Of a DNA stretch of 64,000 bases, positions 53,736 through 64,000 are shown one piece after another (the stretch's first letter is position 1; every line of letters begins with the position of its first letter). Source of the stretch: Epiperipatus broadwayi (lineage: Eukaryota; Onychophora; Udeonychophora; Euonychophora; Peripatidae); contig JAQFVV010006453.1 in NCBI GenBank assembly GCA_028023455.1, forward strand, positions 910,001 to 974,000. Reading direction: 5' to 3'. The notes beneath the pieces were generated by a model, which saw nothing but the letters and a program-made list of their open reading frames with translations, did not search any database and had not been told where the DNA came from. A program made the translations under genes and the position numbers.

Positions 53736-55474
53736 GATGATTCAGTACAATAGCAAGTATTTTCTTCAGGGCTTCTTCTTCCTCAAATCATAATGATGTG
53801 TGTGGTGAGATTAAAAAAATTTTTTTCCTTTGTTATTTTCTCATTTTCAAATTCTATTGGGTAAGAAGTTTTAAAAAATATTTTATTTTCCATAGCTTTT
53901 TATATTGTTAATTTTCTTTAATTCACATTTTTCATTTATGCTCTTAGACCCTTTTAAAAATCTCAATATCTTCCCTTAGCAATCTAGTCAAATTCAATTT
54001 TTGCTAGAATATGTGTTTTATTAAAATAAATGTCATTGTCAGTTATATATATAATATTCCAAACATCCCATATCTGTATTACTGCAACCACACTCATCCT
54101 TTAAATAAAAAAGTTTAAAATTTAGCACTACATTGAAAATAAGATTAAAAGATTATGTATACATTGTCACTGTTTATGCTTGATTCACTTTAAAATAAAT
54201 ATTATAAAAATTGAATATTTTTTTATTTTTTTATGTGATCACTTTTTTATGATGAGATTAAAGCAGTTTTTTTTTTACAGCATTACTTTATTAATATGAA
54301 TTAACATAATATATTCTATGCAAATTCTTTCAAAGAGGAGGTTATATATTATTACTTTTTACATCTTCACAAACAATATCCACTCTTTTTTCTGCAGGTG
54401 TAATTAAATTCTATTTCCAATTCTTGTAATTTTCTTTCTATATAATTGTTTCACCATCTCCCTTATTAATTCAATATTTGTAGTTTAAATATTGAGTTGT
54501 AATTGCTGTAAATTATTATAAGACAGTTCTGAATCCTGTTCAGTCACATCTAAATAGAATGTGGACTGGTGAAAAGATGACTGGTTCTCTCTCCAATCTG
54601 CCTGAATTATCATAGTTGAATCATTGCCTATGTTACATAGTAACATACTTTAAGTATTCATAACACAAATTTTAAGTGGCTTGCATATATGAATTGTTAG
54701 TTATGACATAAAATATGTTCCTGTGTTTATACTTTTCCTGACCATCTTCAACATTTTCCTTGCAATGGCAATTTTTTTTAAACTACTTGAAAACATTTTA
54801 GGACTCATGTTTTCACTCCATACAGAGTTTGAATTATTGCAATTAATTCAAAAGTCAATTGTCCAAGAAAAACTAAATTTAATGATAACATTGTTCCATA
54901 ATGGATTGAAGGGTGAAATACACTGTCACATGTCATATCATAATTCCTAATCCAGACACCCTAACAACTTAAAAGTTTTTCTGTAAATACCTAATGTATG
55001 TTGCTACATAACATATGCATTGATTAAGAGATGGTCTGCAAACATCTTATAGAAATAACTAGTTACCAGTCTCTTTTTTATTGGGCTACATTGTGTAAAA
55101 CAGAACTTTTTACAAATGTGTGAAAAGCTTAGGGCCATGTAATCCCAATTTATAAAATATTTTTTATCTTAAAACAGTGTTGTGATCTTTGTTTTCAGCA
55201 AAGCCCTTTATTATTCAATAATTTTATATGTTAAATATAACAAAGATATACTTTTAAAATTGTGGATTCTATATTATTACATTTAGCAAGTTGAAGAACA
55301 TACTAATTAGTCTTACAATTTTGCTATTGTGTTTTTAAAAATTTTACTTAATATTCTTAAATGAAATATTTTTACTGCTTTTATATTATGTCAATAGGCT
55401 GTTCAAATTTCACTTCCATGCAATAAATTATATAAAATGCCCACAAAATAGATTTTAAAATTAGTGGTTTTTGG
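53736..55474. other. AT-rich DNA, no gene seen
   Basis: One 75-codon frame at 54723-54950 has no recognisable similarity and is probably chance. No repeats identified. Confidence 0.45.
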
Positions 55475-55783
55475 ATTAATGGTACAACAGAATGATTCCA
55501 TAGCTCCCCAACATTTTATTGCAGTTTTACCCAAGTACATTTTGTGGATCAAAATGAGAAACTAAAGAAGTCAAAAGAACTAAAGATTATTAAGTCATCC
55601 AGATTTTGCAAATAATGCTATAGAGCTTCAGAAAAGGATGCAAAAGTTAGAAATGAAAATAAAAATGTATACTAAAGATAAATGCTATAAAAGCTAAAGA
55701 AATGTTGAATGGATTTTTTTCTTAAAAAAAAAAAAAAGATTGATAATAATAAATTCAAAGAAGCTAATAGCTACAAATATCTT

Positions 55784-55943
55784 AAACTGGATTCCAAGAG
55801 ATTGTAAAAGACCCAGAAAGAGACCACATGTGAGATGGATGGATAAAATAAGAAAGTGTGCAGGAGTGATGTGGAGAAGAGAAGCTAAAGATTGGAAAAG
55901 ATGGATTAAATTTGCAGTGGATTGATAATGGTTGATGATGATG
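55784..55943 (+). mobile_element. young RTE 3' fragment nested in old RTE
   Basis: 160 bp nearly identical to the 3' end of the intact RTE (AACTGGATTCCAAGAGATTG to GATTGATAATGGTTGATGAT), inserted with a 5-bp duplication ATCTT (55779-55783 and 55944-55948). An internal 15- to 20-bp deletion is present near AAATTTGCAGTGGATTGA. Confidence 0.9.
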
Positions 55944-56165
55944 ATCTTGATTAGTTTATTATTAAAGACTCAAGCAAAATGGATAAAATTAACCATAGAA
56001 TAAAACTTGAATGACGTCCTTTTGCTAGAAATGACAATATTAAAAAAAAATATTCCTATGTCCTTGAAAAGGAAGCCTTTTAATAAATGTTTTACCACTT
56101 CTTATTCATGGATATGAGATTTGGAAACTATACAGAGACTTTAAATGACTCAATGAAATATGAAA

Positions 56166-56721
56166 ATGTGACCGTTTAATTCATGTAAAGCACCTTCATA
56201 AAATATACACATGGAAGTGTACCCTAGTGGCTACTGTTGCCTTCAAAACAATCCCATTGTGTATCTATATACTGACAAAAATGACATTCCCATTTCTGGA
56301 AGCACACTTGGAACTCATTATCAGAAATACTATTGAGTGGCTGTCTCAAATTCTCTTGGATATCAGTTATAGTAGAAAATCTTTGTCCTTTCAGTGCAGT
56401 TTTTAATTTTGGACATAACCAAAAATCACAGGGAGCTAAGTCGGGTAAGTAGACAACAAGGTCTAGTTGTGTAACTGATATTTTGTACAAAATTCTTTCA
56501 CAATAAGCACACTAAGACTTTCAATCGCCCATTTTTATGCCAAAGATTGCTCATGAATATTTATTATCTTTTCAATAGCTGACTAACAATTAACTTTATC
56601 AGCTTAAAATTTACACACATGTTAACTTAAACCTTTGCAACATAAATGTTCATATTCATGTGATTTTGATATTAGCTAATGAGTGACACCACAGGCAATT
56701 GTCCCACCTTGTGCACTAAGA
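56166..56721 (-). mobile_element. mariner relic inserted in old RTE
   Basis: The segment separates two RTE blocks that are adjacent in the intact element (about 17790-17805) and contains mariner transposase sequence on the minus strand. The target in the intact RTE includes a TA (GATGTATGTT), as expected for a mariner, but the ends are too decayed to define TIRs. Confidence 0.6.
56224..56490 (-). pseudogene. mariner transposase C-terminal fragment
   Basis: 88 codons on the minus strand. LPDLAPCDFWLCPKLKTALK matches the family motif (Y.SPDLAPCDFWLFPKLK..LKG..F), including the third catalytic aspartate of the DD34D triad. Downstream ISDNEFQVCFQKWECHFCQY and DTQWDCFEGN match the helical C-terminus (F..CF..W..R...CI...G.YFEG). 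The first two aspartates and the helix-turn-helix DNA-binding domain are missing. Dead partial copy. Confidence 0.85.
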
Positions 56722-57035
56722 ATATCCAGGAAGAGATCAAAGATGAAATACAAATATGAAATGACAAATAGATATTATTGACATGATTAAATGAATTAAA
56801 AAAACAGATATAGAGTTCATCTGAATATATTGATAAGATATGATAATAGGTAAACACTTGAAATCTTAAACTGGGTCCCAAGAGATTCTAAGAAAACCTA
56901 GAAAGAGACCATATGTGAGATGGATGAAATAAAAACAATTACCGATGCATTGTAGGAAAGAGAGATTAGTGATGGCACAAACTGGGTTAAATTTGGAGAG
57001 GTTCATCCTGCAGTGGATTTTTAATGGTTGTTGTT

Positions 57036-57734
57036 GATGATCTGTTTTTAGAAATATCAAAAGCATTTATATGCATGAATGCAAGAAGATGAATTACGCA
57101 TATAGTTGAGTATCACTGACTAGATGTAATAGTGAGGTTATATTTTCTGAAAAATATTTATTCTCTTAAAAATTAATTAATTGCATAAATAAAAAATACT
57201 TTTTAATAAATTATAGCTACTGATTCTATATAGTAATTTATCATACAGTTATATACATTAGATAATTTGTTTAAAAATGGATTTACTACATATAATATGA
57301 CAGCTGATTTATTAGATTTAATTATTTGTAATAATTATTTTTAATGTTCTCATTTAATAAACTTTGCAAGGTAATAAATAATTCTCGTTTCAATTCTTTC
57401 TACAGTCATAATAGGCCATGAACGATTATTTTCTAAACTAAAGATACAAATTATTTTAGAAGTTTTGGGAGCCAAAACGGTTATCTGATTTAAATATATT
57501 CATTAAATCATTTTATATTATGCCTTATTAGGCATATATTTGCAAGTTTTTATTTTTTACTGCATCTTTAATCTTTAACTTAATTCTGTCACAACCATCT
57601 ATCAACCCAGAAGACAGAACAACCAATTACACTACAGATTTATTAAAAATCTACACTTTTTCAAGTAATCTATATAGCACATTACAAATTTAACTTCATC
57701 TTATTTTTAGAGATACTTAAACTTCATAAATATT
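57036..57734. other. AT-rich DNA, no gene seen
   Basis: No supported feature. Confidence 0.45.
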
Positions 57735-58269
57735 ATCATCATCATCAATCATTATCAATCCACTGCAGGATGGAGGTCTCTCCAAGTTCAAACCATCTTC
57801 TCTGATCTTTAGCTTCTCTTCTCCACATCACCCCTGCACACTTTCTTATCTCATCCATCCATTTTGCATATGGTCCCTTTCTGGGTCTTTTACAATCTCA
57901 TGGAATACAATTTAAGATTTCAATTGTCCATCTATTATATGTCCAGCCCAACTCCACTTTAGTCTTTTAATTTTTTTAATGAGGTCAGTAACACCTGTTT
58001 GTTCTCTTACCCATATATTGAGTTTTCGATCTCTTCTTGTTACTCCTAACATGCATCTCTCCATACTTCTTTGAGTGGTCTGAAGTCTCTGTATTGCTCT
58101 TCTATTAAGTGTTCAAGTCTCAGATCCATAGGTAAGAACCGATAAAACACATTTATTAAAAACCTTTTTTTTTCAAACACATAGGCATATTTTCTTTTAG
58201 TTTCAAGTTATTTCTAGCAAAGCCCTCCAACCAAGTTTAATTCTATGAATAATTTCATCCATTATATAT
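57735..58269 (-). mobile_element. 5'-truncated RTE copy
   Basis: Minus-strand RTE 3' end from the (ATC)n tail at 57735 to sequence matching 17580 of the intact copy (AATTTCATCCATTAT at 58251-58265). Moderately diverged, with indels (for example loss of the GCTAGAAGAGATGATAATAG stretch near 57935). No ORF of note. Confidence 0.85.
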
Positions 58270-59171
58270 TTTAAACTTCTATTCCGTCACACATTATGTG
58301 AAAAGGTAAGTGATTTCCAAGATGCACATTTTGTGCTTATTTGGTCCCTATCATGATCTCTTACACATATCTTCATCATTTATTCACTATATAAAAAATA
58401 TTATAGTTTAATGTACAGGTTTCAAATTTTCTGCTTTACAACTATGATACAAAACACATTATGGAAATATACTAATAATATTTCCTGATCATTTATTAGG
58501 TTGGACATTATCCGCAGCCCAAATATATGCTTTAAGTCTCACTTAATGAATAATTTTAGAAGTTCTGTGAGCCAAATAAAATCTGATTTAAATGTATTTA
58601 TTAAATCATTTTCATTTATGTCTTATTCAACATATATTGTTTTGATTTTTTTTTAATACTTTACAAAAAATATTTATATAAAAAAAAAAATCTATATGAA
58701 ACATAATATATATATTAAAATAATTCTAGCACAATCGAGCATATAAATCATGTGACCTAAATTCAATTTTGCAAATTTTATTACTCAAATAGTTAAAAAC
58801 AAAACATTAACCCAAATGAACTTCATTGAATGCTTCAGGAGTTGCTTTTGGATATAAAACTATTTTTCTTCTTTTAAAAACAGCAAAATGTGATCTTTAA
58901 ATAATTTTGCAATAAGAGAGAAAATTAGACTTCACTTAATGAGCCGCGTTTTTTTTTCCTACGATGTTAGTAGTTTTAAAGTAATGTTTATTGATTACAC
59001 TAGAAAAGAAAATTAAATTACATAAATGTGTAATATTTTAACGCAGAATAATTATTTGTTTCAATAGCAAGACACTACTCAATAACATATAAAAAAACGT
59101 AATATGTATACTTTGTACAGTTACATAATTGTAATATATATATATTGTTATTAGTTTACATATATGCAATA
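58270..59171. other. AT-rich DNA, no gene seen
   Basis: Part of this (about 58540-58640) resembles 57455-57540 in phrase order (TTTTAGAAGTT, GCCAAA, ATCTGATTTAAAT, ATTCATTAAATCATTTT), suggesting an old local duplication. Confidence 0.45.
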
Positions 59172-59258
59172 TGTAATTTAATACACTGTATAGGCTTACA
59201 TACACCTGCACATATATACTGTAATATATAAAGGATTCGAACTCAGACTTTCAATAAT
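59172..59258 (-). mobile_element. SINE-3 copy, truncated
   Basis: Shares GTAATTTAATACACTGTATA and AGGATTCGAACTCAGACTTT with 49275-49360. On the minus strand the B-box region reads GAGTTCGAATCC. The A-box half is missing. Confidence 0.6.
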
Positions 59259-59308
59259 AAATAATTCTAACTTTTTTTAAAAATATCTGTAATTGAAATG
59301 GAAGTTTC

Positions 59309-59865
59309 TACTTGTTACTGAGTCATATGACGTCACGTAAGAGAGAATAACAACACACTCTCTTTAAGTTCTGATATTATACATAAGCTTAGTTTTTGCC
59401 ATAGTTTTGAAATTATAGGATGAATTTTGTCTATTGTTTTTAATTTATGTATAGACTAAATAATCTGAAATCATGTTTAATATATATAAAGAATGAAGAA
59501 CGCATCTTACTTTTAACGACCTCTGAATATTGGATGAAATATTAGTTTTAATCCATGTTTTGACTCCTATTATTGAGTGGGTGGTAGTTATTTCTATTTA
59601 AATTAAAAATGTTTAAAAAAAGGTTATGATTATTTATTATTAAAACTAATATTTCATCTAATATTCAGAGGTTGTTAAAAGTAAGGTTGGTTCTTCATCC
59701 TCTGCATATATTAATGGTGATTTCATATTATTTAATGTATACATAAATTATAAGCAGTAGTCAAAATTCACCCTATAATTTCAGAATTGTCAAAAACTAA
59801 GCTTATATAATAACATTGGTAAAATTCTTTCATATTGGCATTACATAACTCAGTGGGAGGAAGTT
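59309..59865. mobile_element. FB-3 palindromic element
   Basis: A 557-bp imperfect inverted repeat. TTACTGAGTCATATG, ATAAGCTTAGTTTTTGCC, CTTACTTTTAACGACCTCTG and GATGAAATATTAGTTTTAAT on the left are mirrored by ATTAAAACTAATATTTCATC, CAGAGGTTGTTAAAAGTAAG, AAAAACTAAGCTTAT and CATAACTCAGTGGGAGG on the right. Spacer near 59560-59640. No ORF. A separate family from FB-1 and FB-2. Confidence 0.75.
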
Positions 59866-59889
59866 ACTCTATGGGAAGCAGTTATCCAT

Positions 59890-60290
59890 TTTGATTATAA
59901 TATATATAATAACAAAGAAATCCTTTAAAATGAAAAATGATCTGGTCAACTGATAAGTACTGGTTCTGCTGAAATACACATCTTAAATTATTCGTTTTTC
60001 CCACATGTCTTTGCTCATATGTCTTAGAAATGTTTGATGAAATAGAACTTTGAAATACATCTATAAATATATACAAAGATTATCTTAAAATATATACACA
60101 AAGTTAAATTAACAAATGAGTCATGGCTGTCTTATTCACTTGAAAAGGGAAATGGATGTTTCAAAACATATCCACAGTGAGAGAGACGAGTTTCATTTCT
60201 ATACTAATGGATGACTGCGATATGATAGAGCTAATATAAAATGTGCAATATATACAAAATAACAAAGAAACCACTTAAAATGGAAAATGT
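59890..60290. other. AT-rich DNA with a short duplicated phrase
   Basis: ATAACAAAGAAATCCTTTAA (59908) recurs as ATAACAAAGAAACCACTTAA (60259), the latter directly at the RTE insertion site. No gene. Confidence 0.5.
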
Positions 60291-61695
60291 CAGGTAATGA
60301 TGGAATTATAATTGATATATTAAAAGAAGCAGGTGAAGAAATACAATTTTTTTTTAGCAAAGTTAGATACCAAATGTCTAAATGATAAAGATGTACCGGA
60401 TGATTGGAAGAATGCAGTAATAATATTAATATTTTAAAAAGGTGATAAAGAAGATATTAGAAATTACAGACCTATCAGCCTTTTATCAGTTTTATATAAA
60501 CTTTTTACCAAGATAATTACAACTCGTCTACAGAGAACCTTGGATTTTCACCAACCAATAGAACAAGCTGGATTTAAAAGTGGTTTTAGTACAGTAAGTT
60601 ATAGAAAGGACAAATGAATATGAGTTGTCATTATGTTTTGGATTTGTAGATTATGAAAAGGCATTTGATTCTATAAACATTTCTTCAGTGATTAAAGCAT
60701 TGGATCATCAAGGTATAGATCCAGGATATTGTCATATTTCAAAGAATATTTATAAAAATGCAACAGCAACAATTAGATTACATAATGATACTGGGAAAGT
60801 CAACATTGAGAAAGGTGTAAGACAAGGTGACTCCATATTTCCAAAACTTTTTACAGCAGTGCTGCAAGAAGTATTTTGTGGATTAAAATGGGAAACTAAA
60901 GGAGTGAAAATAAATGCAGATTATTTAAGTCATTTAGATTTCGCAGATGATGTAGTTGTTTTTGCAAATAATGCTTCAAAACTGCAGGAAATGTTGCAGT
61001 AGTTATCAGATGAAAGTAGGACTAAAGATAAATGTTAAAAAACTAAAGCAATGTTTAATCAATTTGCTCAAAATATGAAAATAAAGATTGATTATGATGA
61101 TTTAGAAGAAGTTAACAGTTACAAATACCTTGGTCAGATTATTAATACAGATGGAAACATAATGGAGGAAATTAATCATAGAATTAAACTTGGTTGGAGT
61201 GCTTTTGGTAGAAATAACTTGATACTAAAAGGAAATATGCCTATGTGTTTGAAACGGAAGGTTTTTAACAAATGTGTTTTACCAGTTCTTACTAGACTTG
61301 GACATTTAATAGAAGAGCAATACAGAGACTTCAGACCACTCAAGGATGTATGGAAAGATGTATGTTGGGAGTAACAAGAAGAGATCGAAAACGCAATGTA
61401 TGGGTAAGAGAACAAACATGTGTTACTGACCTCATTGAAAAAATTAAAAGATTGAAGTGGAGTTGGGCTGGACATATTGTTAGAAGAGATGATAATAGAT
61501 GGACAATTGAAATTTTAAACTGGATTCCAAGAGATTGTAAAAGACCCAGAAAGAGACCACATGTGAGATGGATAGATGAAATAAGAAAGTGTGCAGGGGT
61601 GATGTGGAGAAGAGAAGCTAAAGATCGAAGAAGATCGATTAAACTTGGAAAGACCATCATCCTGCAGTGGATTGATAATGGTTGATGATGATGAT
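60291..61695 (+). mobile_element. recent 5'-truncated RTE copy
   Basis: Begins inside the RT domain (matching 16684 of the intact copy) and runs to the 3' tail GTTGATGATGATGATGA. Near identical to the intact element apart from scattered changes and several small deletions. The 5' truncation, retained tail and similarity point to a recent insertion. Confidence 0.95.
60298..61685 (+). pseudogene. RTE reverse transcriptase fragment with frameshifts
   Basis: Encodes most of the RT palm and the C-terminal tail in pieces. 60625-61002 contains CFGFVDYEKAFDSINIS and LDFADDVVVFANN, so both catalytic aspartate motifs survive. 61051-61374 is the thumb and 61350-61685 the basic tail. Relative to the intact ORF there is a 23-base deletion at about 60598, a stop at 61000-61002 (CAG to TAG), an 8-base deletion near 61019 and about 10 bases missing near 61294. 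No endonuclease is present. Confidence 0.9.
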
Positions 61696-64000
61696 GAACA
61701 TATAATAGTCTTGATAATGACATCAAGCTTCATATCACTGCATTGATACCAAAAGATGCATGAATCTGGTTTTTAATTTTTATTATTATACACTTTAATA
61801 TAACTATTTTTTGTCAATATGTTAGAATGAAATTTTGTAACTCACTTTAGGCCTTTTATTAATTTCTAATCTAGTTGAAATGTTGTATGCATAGATATTC
61901 ATGATAACAATACATTTTTAAAGTTTGCAAACAAATTTAATGAAAATTTATTTTTTTAATTTTATATGTAACATATATCAATCTACTTATTGGATAAAGA
62001 AAATCATTTTTACGTTTAAAATTGTTGTTGATACAAGAAAGTCAGCATTAGTGGCAAGTTTATTTAAATGATTTTTCAGGTTAGCTTTGATAAATGTTAA
62101 TTTTATCTGATAAATAGATTGGGGTGAGTTTGATTGATGTGATACAAAAATATGAGTCATAGTTTCAATTTTAGAAATCTGACTCATGACTTAATTTCAT
62201 TTTCCACAATTTTAATTGTGAAAGCTGAATTTTTTTTTTTCTATTTTTTAGTGCATTTCTTTTCTTTTTTTTTTATTTAGTATGGTCTTTAATTTTTATT
62301 GTATTTAATTTATTGTAAATTAGAACTTGTACTTTTGGAGATATCAGATTTAAAACAAAAATTGGTATTTACATATTTTCTGACCAATGAAGCTTGTCAG
62401 CCATTTTGTTTTTAAGTTATACAGTTTCACGGGCCTACTAGTATTTGTTTATTTTTTTTATTTTTATTAAAACAGGCTTTAGTTTTTACAGTTAGCATTA
62501 TTTATACATTATTTCATAATATAACAGATAAAGCTGTCTTTAAATAGTTAACTGCATGACAAAAGTCATTCTGACTCCTTTTATAAGAATAGTAGAAAAA
62601 GAGGCATTAAAAATGCAAGGCAAAATTTCAATATTAAGCTGTTATATTTATAGAATCACTGCACGTAATTTAAAATTGGGATTAGTAGTAGAAATTTAAT
62701 TTTGCTTGCTCTCTAACTGATGGTGTGAAGTATATTAAGTTATGTACAACAACTCTTTATATTTTTTAATTAAAAAAGCTAGTGCCTATTCCATTATTAA
62801 TTGAAGAGTCAATAAGAAACCATCAATCTTCTAATATAATTAATTGTAATCTCCAGTTCTACTAATAATTCAGTTTATTTGTATTGACTTCATAAATATA
62901 GCACATAATATTTAAACAACAATTCCTTGTAATATATAAATCTTTAATGTTTAGTTATGGTATGTGTGTATATATGTACAATTAAAAGTAATAATATACT
63001 AATAACTTTGATTTATAAGAAATTTAAAAATTCATAAACCTATTTTATTATATATTAGAATACAGATGTATGTGTGCAATTTTATCTATATTTTATCAAC
63101 ATTGAATTATGTTTTGTGAAAATATAATATGGATTGACAAAATAAATACTATTAGGATATAAATGTTAGTGCATGCCCACATTTATATGTGCATGTATAT
63201 ATGTTAATATCACTCATTATGTATGTCTCATTAAAATGAATTGATTTTTTTATATTTATAGACAAGGCACATCTGTGTGCTTATATAAGTGTGTGTACTG
63301 TAAACATTGAAGTATCTAAAAATTAGAAAGTTATAGCACATTTTTACTGGTTTAAAACACTATCATCATTATCATCACTGATTACAAATAAAATAAATGA
63401 ATGAGCATGTGAGATCAGTAAAAAGAAAACTAACAATAAGTTCTCCCAAAATTAAATAAAAGTAATCAAATCATTAATTTGCAGTCCAAAAAATCAACAG
63501 TCAACCATGTGATTGGATTTAAAAGAGATACATTTCAAACAGACTACTTATCTAGCCACTGCCAAATTTGGGGCAGAATATATAAACAATAATTTGGATG
63601 GACAGAATTAAGTGCTAATCCATCAGAATATAACAATAAAAAATAATGTTGAGCTACAGAAAGGTGCTGATCATTATAGTACTAATAATGTACTGGCCAA
63701 ATATAAACTTAATTTCTAATAAAAAAAATAAAATAAAATGTACTGCATAGACTTTAAAGGAAAAACCTTTGTTTTATGTAGGGTTATCATTTGGATGTCC
63801 AAACATCAATATAAACCTCTAATCTCTATAACTAACTATTATGTTCTAATCTAGTTTAGGAAGCAAGAACTCTCTGAACTATTACTGTGAGCAACAGATA
63901 AATAAATATAACAGCTTATTCTAAATAATTTTAAATAATTTATAGGTTTAAGATACTATAGTTAAATAGCTTTACTGGGATAATTTAAAAATTTGTGAAG
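61696..64000. other. AT-rich DNA, no gene seen
   Basis: No recognisable coding sequence, SINE, LINE or palindrome. Several poly(T) runs occur at 62230-62275. A host intron or intergenic stretch is the simplest reading. Confidence 0.5.

Larger units (their letters stand above)
55475..57035 (+). mobile_element. old RTE 3' half interrupted by two later insertions
   Basis: Three pieces of one decayed RTE copy in correct order: 55475-55783 (matches 17220-17550), 55949-56165 (17560-17790) and 56722-57035 (17805-18117, ending TTCATCCTGCAGTGGATT). The gaps hold a young RTE fragment (55784-55943) and a mariner-bearing segment (about 56166-56721). Coding capacity is lost. Confidence 0.8.

Noticed and set aside
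54723-54950. 75-codon frame with a hydrophobic start
   Set aside because: Looks like a short signal-anchor by composition, but no domain, no second exon and no repeat relationship support it.

Overview
The window is strongly AT-rich eukaryotic DNA of the kind seen in invertebrate genomes. It holds RTE-type and zinc-knuckle LINEs, a Penelope-like element with a GIY-YIG nuclease, piggyBac and mariner relics, tRNA-derived SINEs and long palindromic elements, and no bacterial-style genes, RBSs or operons. That mix fits several phyla (cnidarians, molluscs, arthropods, flatworms), so I do not name a species. Nearly all recognisable content is transposon-derived. The only candidate host coding sequence is a 42-codon exon-like block on the minus strand at the left edge. 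| Layout. 1-3 kb: candidate exon, a 143-bp tandem repeat, a LINE-B 3' end and an internally deleted RTE. 3.8-6.9 kb: a broken RTE copy on the minus strand. 7.4-9.7 kb: palindromic FB-1 copies, a small foldback and a direct repeat pair. 9.9-14.8 kb: AT-rich DNA without genes, bounded by TA microsatellites. 14.8-18.1 kb: a full-length RTE with one intact 1001-codon ORF (APE endonuclease plus reverse transcriptase), the only clearly functional gene. 19.6-21 kb: LINE-B 3' end, FB-1 copy and a young SINE with a 16-bp target duplication. 22.0-24.25 kb: a 2.2-kb terminal-inverted-repeat transposon with a perfect 8-bp duplication, next to a piggyBac fragment. 25.4-28.2 kb: LINE-B and another LINE tail. 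29-31.5 kb: a SINE cluster. 32.5-37.6 kb: a LINE-B copy split by about 2.8 kb. 38-43.4 kb: FB-1 remnants and an old full-length RTE carrying an FB-2 insertion. 45.15-47.18 kb: Penelope-like element between inverted repeats that contain a hammerhead-like motif. 48-53.7 kb: SINEs, FB-1 and FB-2 palindromes, and a 46-bp RTE insertion with a paralogous empty site. 55.5-57 kb: an old RTE copy interrupted by a young RTE fragment and a mariner relic. 57.7-61.7 kb: two RTE fragments, a SINE and a third palindrome. 61.7-64 kb: nothing recognised. | How it fits together. The RTE family dominates, with at least ten insertions ranging from near-identical to heavily decayed, and its duplications here are 5 bp. 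The SINEs leave 9- to 16-bp duplications, so another LINE probably mobilises them. The FB-1 and FB-2 palindromes, the 8-bp-TSD element and the inverted-terminal Penelope copy are the least ordinary items.
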